Below are positions 8,902 through 18,000 of a stretch of DNA of 64,000 nucleotides, in pieces; position 1 is the first letter of the stretch; each line of letters starts with the position of its first letter. Under the pieces are notes generated by a model, which saw only the letters and a program-made list of their open reading frames with translations, did no database searches and was not told where the DNA came from. Location: contig NZ_RDBL01000027.1 of the NCBI RefSeq assembly GCF_008042035.1, forward strand, positions 161,440 through 225,439, written 5' to 3'. This DNA comes from Streptomyces sp. col6 (GTDB lineage Bacteria > Actinomycetota > Actinomycetes > Streptomycetales > Streptomycetaceae). Both the position numbers and the translations under genes were made by a program.

Positions 8902-9558
8902 CTACCCCGCCGAGTTCGCGTGGGGGCTGCGCAATTGCGCCGCGAACGCACGGATGCCCTCCTCTTCCTGCTCGGCGAAACCGGACACCGCCGAAGCCCC
9001 GCGCACGGCAAGGGCGGTGGCGAGTTCGGCCGCCGCACGCTCGATGCGGCGGGGCAGCGCGGCATCGGCCTCCTCGGCGCCCGCACCCCAGTCGGCGGTA
9101 GCCGCGAAGACACCAGTGGGAACGACCGCGGCACGCAGATACGCGAAGAGAGGCCGCAGGGCGTGGTCCAGGACGAGCGAGTGCCGACTCGTTCCGCCCG
9201 TCGCGGCGACGAGGACCGGCCGACCGGTGAAACCGTCCGGGTCCCACAGGTCCACGAACGACTTGAAGAGCCCCGAGAACGATGCCGCGAAGACCGGCGA
9301 CACCGCGATGAGCGCGTCGCTCGCACGTACGCGCTCCAGCGCCTCTTCGAGGGCGGGCGGCGGGAAACCAGTGACGAGAGCGGAGGCGATGTCACGGGCG
9401 AGCGGACGCAACGAGACCTCCTCGGTGACGCACTCGACCCCCACCTCCGCGCAGGCGTTGCGCGTCGCCTCGCCGAGCCGGGACGCGAGCAGAGCCGTCG
9501 CCGAAGGGACGCCGAGCCCGCCCGCCACGACCACGACGCGCCGCACGGGGCGGCTCAT
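8902..9558 (-). CDS. NADPH-dependent FMN reductase (CE1759-type)
   Basis: This 218-residue flavodoxin-fold reductase has the FMN phosphate loop VVVAGGLGVPSATALLASRL near the N-terminus. It also has SPVFAASFSGLFKSFVD and the ATGGTSRHSLVLDHALRPL stretch, typical of FMN reductases that feed a monooxygenase partner. It catalyses NAD(P)H-dependent FMN reduction. Its ATG overlaps the stop of the LLM oxidoreductase by 4 bp, so the two are translationally coupled. The pair resembles a two-component flavin monooxygenase system. Confidence 0.88.
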   Translation of the reverse strand: MSRPVRRVVVVAGGLGVPSATALLASRLGEATRNACAEVGVECVTEEVSLRPLARDIASALVTGFPPPALEEALERVRASDALIAVSPVFAASFSGLFKSFVDLWDPDGFTGRPVLVAATGGTSRHSLVLDHALRPLFAYLRAAVVPTGVFAATADWGAGAEEADAALPRRIERAAAELATALAVRGASAVSGFAEQEEEGIRAFAAQLRSPHANSAG

Positions 9559-10640
9559 CGGGCGATCCCCGCCAGGTCACGCACGCGCGCCGCGTGCGTG
9601 GGAGCCTCGGCGACGCCGGTGGGCCGGGCAGCCGCCAACTCACGGCGCAGCACCGGAACCACCTCCTCGCCCAGGATGTCGAGCTGTTCGAGGACCGTCT
9701 TGAGCGGCAGCCCGGCGTGGTCCATGAGGAACAGCTGCCGCTGGTAGTCACCGAAGTCCTCACGGAAGCGCAGCGTCCGCTCGATGACCTGCTGCGGCGA
9801 TCCGACGGTGAGCGGGGTCTGCTCGGTGAACTCTTCCAGCGACGCCCCGTGCCCGTAGACAGGCGCGTTGTCGACGTACGGCCGGAACTCCCGCATGGCG
9901 TCCTGGGAGTTCTTGCGCATGAAGACCTGCCCGCCCAGCCCCACGATCGCCTGCTCCTCCGTACCGTGGCCGTGGTGGGCGAACCGTCTGCGATAGAGGC
10001 GGATGAGCCGCTGGTAGTGGCGCGCCGGCCAGAAGATGTTGTGGGCGAAGAAGCCGTCCCCGTAGAAGGCCGCCTGCTCGGCGATCTCGGGGCTGCGGAT
10101 GGCGCCGTGCCACACGAAGGGCGGCACGCCGTCGAGCGGGCGCGGAGTGGAGGTGAATCCCTGCAGCGGTGTGCGGAAGCGGCCCTCCCAGTCGACGCTC
10201 TCCTCGTCCCAGAGCCGCCGCAACAGTGCGTAGTTCTCCACGGCGAGCGGAATCCCGTCCCGGATGTCCTTGCCGAACCACGGAAACACCGGGCCGGTGT
10301 TGCCCCGGCCCAGCACGAGGTCGGTCCGACCCTCCGTGAGGTGCTGGAGCATCGCGTAGTCCTCGGCGATCTTCACCGGGTCATTCGTCGTGATGAGCGT
10401 CGTCGCCGTGGACAGGACGATGCGCTCGGTGCGGGCAGCGATCCAGCCGAGCACAGTGGTGGGTGACGACGGGACGAACGGCGGGTTGTGGTGCTCCCCG
10501 AGAGCGAAGACGTCGAGACCCACCTCCTCCGCCTTGAGCGCGATGGCCACAATGGCCTTGAGCCGTTCCCCCTCGGTGGGCGGCCGTCCCGTGACGGGGT
10601 CGGCGGTGACGTCGCCGACGCTGAAGATGCCGAACTGCAT
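9555..10640 (-). CDS. LLM-class flavin-dependent monooxygenase
   Basis: This 361-residue bacterial-luciferase-like protein starts MQFGIFSVGD. It carries LDVFALGEHHNPPF, the strand ERIVLSTATTLITTNDP, the loop RTDLVLGRGNTGPV and PFVWHGAIRSPE, all landmarks of the TIM-barrel LLM family. These enzymes use reduced FMN and oxygen to oxidise an organic substrate, which is unknown here. ATG 10640 has GAGGAA at the right spacing; the GTG four codons earlier is less well placed. It is coupled to the FMN reductase that would supply FMNH2, and an AraC regulator lies immediately upstream on the same strand. Confidence 0.88.
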   Translation of the reverse strand: MQFGIFSVGDVTADPVTGRPPTEGERLKAIVAIALKAEEVGLDVFALGEHHNPPFVPSSPTTVLGWIAARTERIVLSTATTLITTNDPVKIAEDYAMLQHLTEGRTDLVLGRGNTGPVFPWFGKDIRDGIPLAVENYALLRRLWDEESVDWEGRFRTPLQGFTSTPRPLDGVPPFVWHGAIRSPEIAEQAAFYGDGFFAHNIFWPARHYQRLIRLYRRRFAHHGHGTEEQAIVGLGGQVFMRKNSQDAMREFRPYVDNAPVYGHGASLEEFTEQTPLTVGSPQQVIERTLRFREDFGDYQRQLFLMDHAGLPLKTVLEQLDILGEEVVPVLRRELAAARPTGVAEAPTHAARVRDLAGIAR

Positions 10641-10745
10641 GGTGTTCCTCACTCGAAGCCTGCGGCGCGGCGGGTACCGCGCCGGTGCGAGGCTAGGAGC
10701 GGGGGAGCGGGCCGGGGAGCCGCTCGGTGTACGGGGCCTTGCCGC

Positions 10746-11756
10746 TCAGCGCCCGGCCGTCGGCCGTCGTAGGAAACGCCCCGCCTCGTCCGGCACGCCG
10801 CTCGCGGCGAAGGCGCGCGACCGCCATTCGAGCGGTGAACATCCGTGCAGCTGGCGGAAGGTGCGGCTGAAGTGGGCCGCGTTGGTGAAGCCGCACAGCT
10901 GGGCGACGGCGGCCACGGTCACGGCCCGGCGCCCGGGCCTGGCCAGTTCGCGTGCGCTCTCCTCGAGCCGACGCCGCTGGATGAGCCGGCCCACGGTCGA
11001 CTCTTCCGCCTCGAAGACCCGGTGGAGGTACCGCAACGAGATGTGATGGGCCCTGGCTATGGACTCCGGCGAGAGCGAAGGGTCCCGGTAGTGCCCGTCG
11101 ATGTACGCCCTGACCCTGCGCACCAGCTCTCCGCGCGGACCGTTCTGCACCGTCCCCGGATCCGGCGCGCTGTGCTCCAGTACGAGGAGCGTCACCAGGT
11201 CCACGAGCGCGGCCCCCAGCCGTTCGCCGACGCGGGGTGCCCAGCCCGCGGGGGAGGTGACTGCCGGGAGAAGCGACGCGAGCAGCGCAGCTGTCCCGGC
11301 CGTCGTGGGCAGGGCCGTGCCGGCTACCGAGCCCAACTGCTCCGCGGAAAGACCGACCGCCCGCGCGGGCACCCGCAGCACAACAGCGGTGAAGGGGCCC
11401 GCGTACGACAGGGAGCACCACTGCGCGCTGTCGTGCATCAGGAGCACACTCGGCCCGGCCAGGACATCGGCGTCACGTCGCCGGTACGTTGCCGAGCCGT
11501 GCGGGTGCAACAGGAGCACGAGGTCCGGCTCGTCCGCGCCCGACCTCCGCACCGGGACTCGGGTCACGCGCTGCGCGCCCGACACGACGGCGGAGACGGT
11601 CACGGCCCCCAGCCGGTGTATGACGACGTCCCCGTCCGGGGCCCTGCCGTCGGCGGTCGTGACGGACACCGGCATCGCGGCGTCGCCCCACCGCGAGCCC
11701 CAGCGGGCGAGACCTTCCTCATCGTGGACGGGGGCGGCAGGCAGCAAAAGGCTCAA
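10746..11756 (-). CDS. AraC-family transcriptional regulator
   Basis: This protein of about 336 residues has an N-terminal cupin-like sensor part and a C-terminal double helix-turn-helix. The first HTH includes LSPESIARAHHISLRYLHRV and the second VAAVAQLCGFTNAAHFSRTF, followed by GCSPLEWR; this is the AraC/XylS signature. The sensor half resembles the AraC-binding-like domain (AraC_binding_2). I prefer TTG 11756, which follows AAGGAG; the frame is open to 11870 but no start there has a ribosome site. The last LLM codon is about 100 bp downstream. It is the natural candidate to control the minus-strand flavin monooxygenase genes. Confidence 0.8.
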   Translation of the reverse strand: MSLLLPAAPVHDEEGLARWGSRWGDAAMPVSVTTADGRAPDGDVVIHRLGAVTVSAVVSGAQRVTRVPVRRSGADEPDLVLLLHPHGSATYRRRDADVLAGPSVLLMHDSAQWCSLSYAGPFTAVVLRVPARAVGLSAEQLGSVAGTALPTTAGTAALLASLLPAVTSPAGWAPRVGERLGAALVDLVTLLVLEHSAPDPGTVQNGPRGELVRRVRAYIDGHYRDPSLSPESIARAHHISLRYLHRVFEAEESTVGRLIQRRRLEESARELARPGRRAVTVAAVAQLCGFTNAAHFSRTFRQLHGCSPLEWRSRAFAASGVPDEAGRFLRRPTAGR

Positions 11757-11941
11757 GTGCGTGCTCCTTGTCTCCTGGGAACGGAGTGGGAAGTCGGGCG
11801 GGAAGTGCGGAAGGAGCCGACCGCAGATCGCCCTGCGTCCGGCTCCTTCCGCCGAATCCCAGCCAACCAAGCCGCCACTGCGGTAACCAGGCAGACACCA
11901 GGCGGTTTGGAACTGCCTGTCCGCTCCTTCGCCCAGGCGCC

Positions 11942-14293
11942 CTACTCGAAAGCAGTGCGGGAGGGCAGAGCGCCCGTACTGAGTCCGGCCAGACCCGCCC
12001 GCGCCTCCTCCCGAAGTTCAAGCGGAGCGGAATCGCCCAGCCCCAGCACGGCCCGGTAGTCGCCTTCCGCCTCCGCTGCCCGGCCGAGATGGGCCAGGCA
12101 GTGGCCCCGGTACAGGTGGATCTTGGTCGTCGCGAGGTGGAATCCGCTGTTCGCGTACGTTTGTTCCAGCCCGGCCAGTACTGCGGCCGCCTCTTCCCAC
12201 CGGCTCTCATTCAGGTAGACGAAAGCGACGTGGTATCGGGAGATGCGGACAGTGACGGCGTAGCGCGGGTCATGTACCCCGCCCGGCAGTTGCGCCAGTG
12301 AGCCCATCACCGCGTGGTGCGTCTCGATCGCCTCCTGCCCGCGGCCGGCCTTGCGCAGCACTGTGATGTTCATATTCGCCGCTTGGAGATACCGGCGAGT
12401 GTCGCCCGCACGCAAGAAGAGATCCATGGCCTGCGCGATGTCCTCGACGGCGGGCACCACATCGTTCACGACATCGCGCAGCCAGCCCAGATACATGTAT
12501 GCCTCCGCCTGCCGGCCGAGGGAACCGCACGCGGACGCGATGGCCAGCGCGGAGATGGCGGCCTCGAGCGCTTCCTCGTGTCGGCGGTGGCACTGCCAGC
12601 GCACCCAGGCAAGCATGCTCAGGCATCCGGCCTGGGCATCGAGATCGCCCGTCGCCTCGGCTGAACGGGCGCCGAGGGCAAACACCTCCGACCAGTGCCC
12701 CCAGGAAATCCAGGAGTTGCACACGCCCTCGACGGCGAACGCGATCACGACCACCCGTCCGGGATCCTGCTGCTCGGTTTCCTGCCGCAGCGCCGCGAGC
12801 CAGTTGTCGCTCTCTGCACGCAGCCACTCCAGGGCCTGCTCACGGGTACGGAAGTGTTCAGGCGACGCCGTCGAGTCGCTGCCTTCCCGGGCCTCCTCCT
12901 CTCCAGTGGCGACCTGCGCGGCAGCGGCGACCGTATCCAGGAGCCACCCGCGCAACCGGGCGGCAGCAGCCACCGAAACCGCCTCGTCGTCCGTGTCGCG
13001 ATTCCGTGCGCGCCCATACAGGCGCAACAGGTCGTGCAAGCGGTAGCGATCCCCAACCGACGTCATCAGGAGCCCGGCCTCCAGCAACTCCTCCAACGTG
13101 TCCTCCGCCTCCACCACACTCGTCTCCGCGAGCACGGCTGCGTACGGAATGCTGAAGTCCCCGCCGGGAATCAGCGACAGCAGGCGGAACACACGCGCCG
13201 TTTCGGGAGCGAGGCGGGAGTACGACAGGTGAAACGCCGAGGCGACTCCCAGATCGCCCGCGCTGAGGGCATCCATCCGGCGGTCCTCGTCGGCGAGCCG
13301 ATCCGCGAGCCGTCCCAGGGTCCAACCGGAGCGCGTCGCCGCCCAGTTCGCCGCGACCCTCAGGGCCAGCGGGAGGTGGCCGCACAGTCCGGCCACCCGG
13401 GCCGCCGAGTCCGGGTCGGCATCGACCCGGCCGTCGGCCACGACCGCCCGCAGCAAAGCGGTGGACTCAGATCCGGCGAGCGTTCCCAGCTCCAGGCGGT
13501 GCACACCGCTCAGCCCGGCCAGCGGCCGGCGGCTGGTCACCACGACGAGCATCCGCCCCTCCGCCGGGAGGAGCGCCCTGACCTGTGCCTCATGGCCGGC
13601 ATTGTCCAGAACCAGAACGGCACGCAGCCCGGCGACGGTGGACTGATAGAGCGCCAGCCGTTCCTCACCGGTGAGCCGGCCAACCTGCGCGTCGTCGACC
13701 CCCCAGGCGTTCAGCAGCCGGACGACCGTCTCGTCCGGAGTCGGAGGCCGGTCCTCCAGGCCACGCAGGTCGATGAAGAAGGCGCCGTCGGGAAAGTCCG
13801 AGCGCCGCTCCTCGGCAAGACGGAGTGCCAGGGTCGTCTTGCCGCTCCCGGGCACCCCGGACACCACGGCCACCGGCGGCAGAGGCGGTGCGGTCCCTGT
13901 GGGCACCGCACCAGAGCGAGCGCCCTCTTCGATCAGGTCACCCAGCACCCTCAACTCGCCTTCGCGCCCGACGAAGTCGCGGATGCCTCGAGGCAGCGGA
14001 GCAAAATGCGCGGTGGGCGCGGACACGTCGGCTGCCCTCTCGCTGCGGTCGGCACGCGCGGCCACGAGCAATTCCTCGGCCTCCGCTTCTCCGAGCCGGA
14101 GGCCCTGCATCAGCGCGGCGACGGTGCCGTGCCTGGGCTTCGTGCTGCGGCCCCGCTCCATGTCACTGATCGCGCGCACGGACACCCCGGAAGCCTCCGC
14201 GAGCTGCTCGATCGTGAGCGCCCGTGCGAGCCGCAGCCGACGTACCAACCTGCCGAGAGAAGAGACCGTCACCGGGTGACCGTCCCGAACCAT
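11942..14293 (-). CDS. HTH / NB-ARC / TPR regulator (AfsR-like without BTAD)
   Basis: This 783-residue STAND regulator has an XRE-type HTH (about residues 12-70, LTIEQLAEASGVSVRAISDM). An NB-ARC ATPase follows with Walker A GVPGSGKTT (146-153) and Walker B AVLVLDNAG, then VVVTSRRPLAGL and GHLPLAL. A helical repeat C-terminus covers roughly residues 480-770, with an A/L-rich TPR-like spacing. Such proteins in Streptomyces are ATP-switch transcriptional activators, often for antibiotic or developmental genes; no target is evident. ATG 14293 follows GGAAGG. A long perfect palindrome (14351-14390) sits 58 bp upstream of the start and may be an operator. Confidence 0.85.
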   Translation of the reverse strand: MVRDGHPVTVSSLGRLVRRLRLARALTIEQLAEASGVSVRAISDMERGRSTKPRHGTVAALMQGLRLGEAEAEELLVAARADRSERAADVSAPTAHFAPLPRGIRDFVGREGELRVLGDLIEEGARSGAVPTGTAPPLPPVAVVSGVPGSGKTTLALRLAEERRSDFPDGAFFIDLRGLEDRPPTPDETVVRLLNAWGVDDAQVGRLTGEERLALYQSTVAGLRAVLVLDNAGHEAQVRALLPAEGRMLVVVTSRRPLAGLSGVHRLELGTLAGSESTALLRAVVADGRVDADPDSAARVAGLCGHLPLALRVAANWAATRSGWTLGRLADRLADEDRRMDALSAGDLGVASAFHLSYSRLAPETARVFRLLSLIPGGDFSIPYAAVLAETSVVEAEDTLEELLEAGLLMTSVGDRYRLHDLLRLYGRARNRDTDDEAVSVAAAARLRGWLLDTVAAAAQVATGEEEAREGSDSTASPEHFRTREQALEWLRAESDNWLAALRQETEQQDPGRVVVIAFAVEGVCNSWISWGHWSEVFALGARSAEATGDLDAQAGCLSMLAWVRWQCHRRHEEALEAAISALAIASACGSLGRQAEAYMYLGWLRDVVNDVVPAVEDIAQAMDLFLRAGDTRRYLQAANMNITVLRKAGRGQEAIETHHAVMGSLAQLPGGVHDPRYAVTVRISRYHVAFVYLNESRWEEAAAVLAGLEQTYANSGFHLATTKIHLYRGHCLAHLGRAAEAEGDYRAVLGLGDSAPLELREEARAGLAGLSTGALPSRTAFE

Positions 14294-14350
14294 GCTGGCC
14301 TAGCCTTCCTCGTGGATCCGCCGGAAACGAACTGCGGCTGCATCGACGAT

Positions 14351-14390
14351 GGTGTGCTCATGAGGAGCGAAGCGCTCTCATGAGCACACC
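14351..14390. promoter_or_regulatory. Perfect 14-bp palindrome upstream of NB-ARC regulator
   Basis: Arms GGTGTGCTCATGAG (14351-14364) and CTCATGAGCACACC (14377-14390) are exact inverted copies. The inner bases AGCG/CGCT pair as well, leaving a 3-nt loop. It lies in the upstream region of the minus-strand regulator, not after any gene, so an operator or a transcript leader structure is more likely than a terminator. Confidence 0.5.
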
Positions 14391-14542
14391 GGACGAAGAT
14401 GGGCAATTCACTGCCCTTGACATTAGTACTCGCGCACCGGGCTCTGATGGCCGCCCCCACCAGCCGCGATGCACGAGTGACAGATCGAACGCCGGGAGTA
14501 CGCCCGGCAGGATGCCAGGCGCGGTAGGAGGCACGCCTACCG

Positions 14543-14617
14543 CGCCTCGACCCGGCGCGCACCGCGCTGATCGTGATCGACACGGCGCCGCTCTTCGTCC
14601 AGGCGAGCCCGTACTAG
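14543..14617 (+). pseudogene. Isochorismatase-family N-terminal fragment
   Basis: Reads RLDPARTALIVIDTAPLFVQ then ends at TAG 14615. LDPARTALIV.D is the classic first strand of isochorismatase-like hydrolases, including the acid Asp. The coding sequence is cut exactly where an insertion-sequence end begins (CTAG at 14614-14617), so the rest of the gene was lost to IS insertion and deletion. Confidence 0.5.
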
Positions 14618-14653
14618 GGGCTGTGTGATGTCGTGATCACGCGGTGCTCGTGA
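14618..14653. mobile_element. Leftover end of an IS5-family element
   Basis: The 29 bases from 14618 (GGGCTGTGTGATGTCGTGAT and the following ATCACGCGG TG) repeat the end of the IS starting near 63711. Both copies are directly preceded by CTAG, the usual IS5-family target. After about 14646 the match fades. Only the element's end remains here. Confidence 0.6.
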
Positions 14654-14682
14654 GGCCCCCGGGACCGGCCGAACCGCAGGGG

Positions 14683-14911
14683 TCAGCCCAACCAGTAGTG
14701 CTCGACCTTGTCGAACCGTCTGGCGTGAAGGTCGTCGCGGCTGATCAACCAGCTGATGTCGCCGTCCATCCAGTCGTACTGGAGCGACTCCATGTTGAAG
14801 GTCGCGAGGTGCAACAGCGGTTGTCCGGGCAGCTCCCGCCATGCCCGGTCGTAGACCTCGTCGAACCGCTCCGGGGCGTCCCTGAGTTCGCGGACCGCCT
14901 CCTCCCGCAGG
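14683..14911 (-). pseudogene. C-terminal fragment resembling DUF1963/YwqG
   Basis: The minus strand reads ELPGQPLLHLATFNMESLQY then DGDISWLISRDDLHARRFDK and ends with a stop at 14683. The layout of this tail (isolated strands, then a W-I-x-R-x-D-L-x-x-x-x-F motif) resembles the end of DUF1963/YwqG proteins, though the match is by eye and loose. Upstream it runs directly into one arm of the 110-bp inverted repeat, so its N-terminus has been replaced. Confidence 0.35.
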
Positions 14912-15021
14912 GGAGCAGGTCCATCACGTACTGGTTGCCGACGAACCCGCTGCCCGGATTGATCCGCCCTTCCGCCTGGACGGCTTCTACCGGACGTCCC
15001 GGCCGCTGGGCAACGTCGGGC
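14912..15021. repeat. Left arm of perfect 110-bp inverted repeat
   Basis: This segment is the exact reverse complement of 15264-15373. In the right arm the sequence encodes part of the trypsin domain (plus strand). Here it lies antisense, just in front of the codons for GGSLVLTSAHV. The 242 bp between the arms (15022-15263) hold the catalytic His and Asp codons. Confidence 0.9.
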
Positions 15022-18000
15022 GGGAGTCTGGTGCTGACGTCCGCGCACGTCGCAGCGGGGGCCGGTGAGCGGGTCGAGGTGTTCCGGCCCGGCCGTGACG
15101 GCGTGTGTGGCGGGCGGGTGGTGTGGTGCGGCACGCCCGGGGGGCGGGACGACGCCGCACTGGTCCTGCTCGACGACGGACCCTCATGGTCCTGGCCGGG
15201 GATGGTGCACTGGGGGCGGATGATCACCGACGAGCCCGGCACGGCGTGCCGGACATGGGGTGTGCCCGACGTTGCCCAGCGGCCGGGACGTCCGGTAGAA
15301 GCCGTCCAGGCGGAAGGGCGGATCAATCCGGGCAGCGGGTTCGTCGGCAACCAGTACGTGATGGACCTGCTCCAGCACCCTCCGCAGTGGTCCCAGGACG
15401 GCACCTCCCCTTGGGGCGGACTGTCCGGGGCAGCTGTGTTCTGCGACCGGCTGCTGACGGGAGTGGTGGCCTCCGACCGGGCGCATTCCGGCCACGGCCA
15501 GCTGACCGTCGTCCCGGCCTACGTTCTGCATCACGATCCGGCGTTCCGCGCGGCGCTGGCTGAACACGGCGGACCTGCCACCGGCTTGGAGGCGGTGGAG
15601 TTCCAGCACCTGGCCGACACCCCGACCGGCAGAGGCGGGGCGGGGGCGGCGTCGCCCGCGGTCCTGCTCCAGGCAGGCTGGCAGACGGTGCCGTTCCACG
15701 GCCGGGACGAGCTGCTCACCGATCTGCTCGCGTGGTGTGGCCGGGGCGGGTTCGGGGCGTGGCTGCTGCACGGGCCCGGCGGGCAGGGCAAGACCCGCCT
15801 CGCCCACCACCTGACCGGCCTCCTGGGCGCCGACAGCTGGGCCGTACTGTGGCCCCGCTCCGATGCCGACGCTGCCCAGCTGCGCGAGCTGCGGGATGTG
15901 GTCAAGCCGCTGCTGATCGTCCTCGACTACGCCGAGGCCCGCACCGGACAGCTGACCGCGCTCATCGAAGCCGCCGCCGACCACCCGGGCGCCACCCCCT
16001 TCAAGGTGCTGCTGCTGGCCCGCACCGACGGCGACTGGTGGGCCCAGGCCAGGCACGCCTCCCGCCTTGCCGAGGACTACCTCGACGATGCGCCCTCCGT
16101 GCTGCTGGCGCCGCTGGAACAAGCTCCGGAACCGCGCGCACAGGCTTACCGCACCGCCGCCCGCGCCCTGGCCGACGCCCTCCCCCGCGTGCGCGGCTTG
16201 GCCGGACACGACTGGCCCGCCGTCGCCGACGCCTTACCGCCCCCGAGACTCGACCAGGGCGCGTTCGCCAACGCATTGACGCTGCAGATGACCGCCCTCG
16301 CCGACCTCCTCGACGCCGCAGCCAGGGGTAACGCGGCGGCGGTGCCGACGGCTGAGCGGGCGCAGGGCGTGGAGGACCGGCTGCTGGGGCACGAACGCCG
16401 CTACTGGCAGCAAAGCGCCACAGCACGCGGCCTCGATCCAGCACTGAGCGGCGGCACGCTGGAAACGGCCCTGGCCGCCGCCCACTTGGCGGGCGCCGCT
16501 GACCGGGAACAGGCCGATCACACCTGGTGCAGGATTCCGGCTCTGGGCGATCAGCCACGCGATCGGCGCGACCAGATGACCGCCTGGATCGGCGCTCTTT
16601 ACCCGCCCGCCGCGCCGGCCCGGCCATGGGGCGCCCTCCAGCCCGACCGGCTCGCCGAACGCCACATCGGACGCGTCCTGGACTCCGACCCCGCCCTCGC
16701 CCAACACCTGATGAGCGGCGCCGACGACGTGCAGACGGCCCAGCTCCTGACCGTCTACAGCCGTGCCGCCGCCCACCCGGTCTTCGACGGCCGCCTCGAC
16801 ATCCACCTCACCCACCTGTGCACACACCTGCCAGCACGGCTCGCCTCCCACGTCATCACCACCGCCATCCAGGCCGACCACCCCCAACCCCTCATCACCG
16901 CTCTCAACACCCTCGCCACCGACCCCACCGTCGAACCCGGCGACCTCGCCACCCTGTATAACCGGCTCCCGCACTCCAGCCAGCGCCTCTCCCGCACCGC
17001 CGTCAACCTCTCTCAGGCCATCACCAACCACTGCCGCGCCCTCGCCGAGGCGAACCCGGACGCCCACCTGAGTGATCTCGCCACGTCCCTGAACAATCTC
17101 TCCGTCCGTCTGGGGAACGCGGGGCGGCAGGTGGAGGGACTGAACGCGATCGAAGAAGCCGTCCGCATCCGCCGAGCCCTCGCCGAAACAAACCCAGACG
17201 CCCACCTGCCCCACCTCGCCAGATCCCTGAACAATCTCGCCGTAGACCTGAGGAAGGTGGGGCGGCGAGCCGAGGGCCTGAACGCGATCGAAGAGGCCGT
17301 CCGCCACTACCGCATGCTCGCCGAAGCCGACCCAGACGCCCACCTGCCCGAACTCGCCATGTCCCTGAACAACCTCTCTGCCGAGCTGGGGGACATGAGG
17401 CGGCGGGCCGAGGGGCTGAACGCGATCGAGGAAGCTGTCCGCCACTACCGCATGCTCGCCGAATCCAACCCGGACGCCTACCTGCCTGACCTCGCCATGT
17501 CCCTGAACAACCTGTCCACCGACCTGGGGGACACTGGACGACCGGCCGAGGGGCTGAAGGCGATCGAGGAAGCCGTCCGCCACTACCGCATGCTCGCCGA
17601 ATCCAACCCAGACGCCCACCTCCCTGACCTCGCCATGTCCCTGAACAACCTGTCCATCCGGCTGGGAGACACTGGACAACCGGCCGAAGGGCTGAACGCG
17701 ATCGAGGAAGCCGTCCGGATACGCCGCGCACTCGCCGAAACCAACCCAGACGCCCACCTCCCTGACCTCGCCACATCCCTGAACAACCTCTCCGTCGACC
17801 TGGATGAGGCGGGACGACTGGCCGAAGGTCTCGATGCCGTCGTGGAGGCCGTGCACATACGCCGCACCCTCGCCGAAACCAACCCGGACACCTACCTGCC
17901 CGACCTCGCCACGTCCCTGAACAACATGTCCAACTATCTTGCGAAGGCCGGACGACCGGCAGAGGGGTTGAACTCGATCGAGGAGGCCGTGCATATACGC

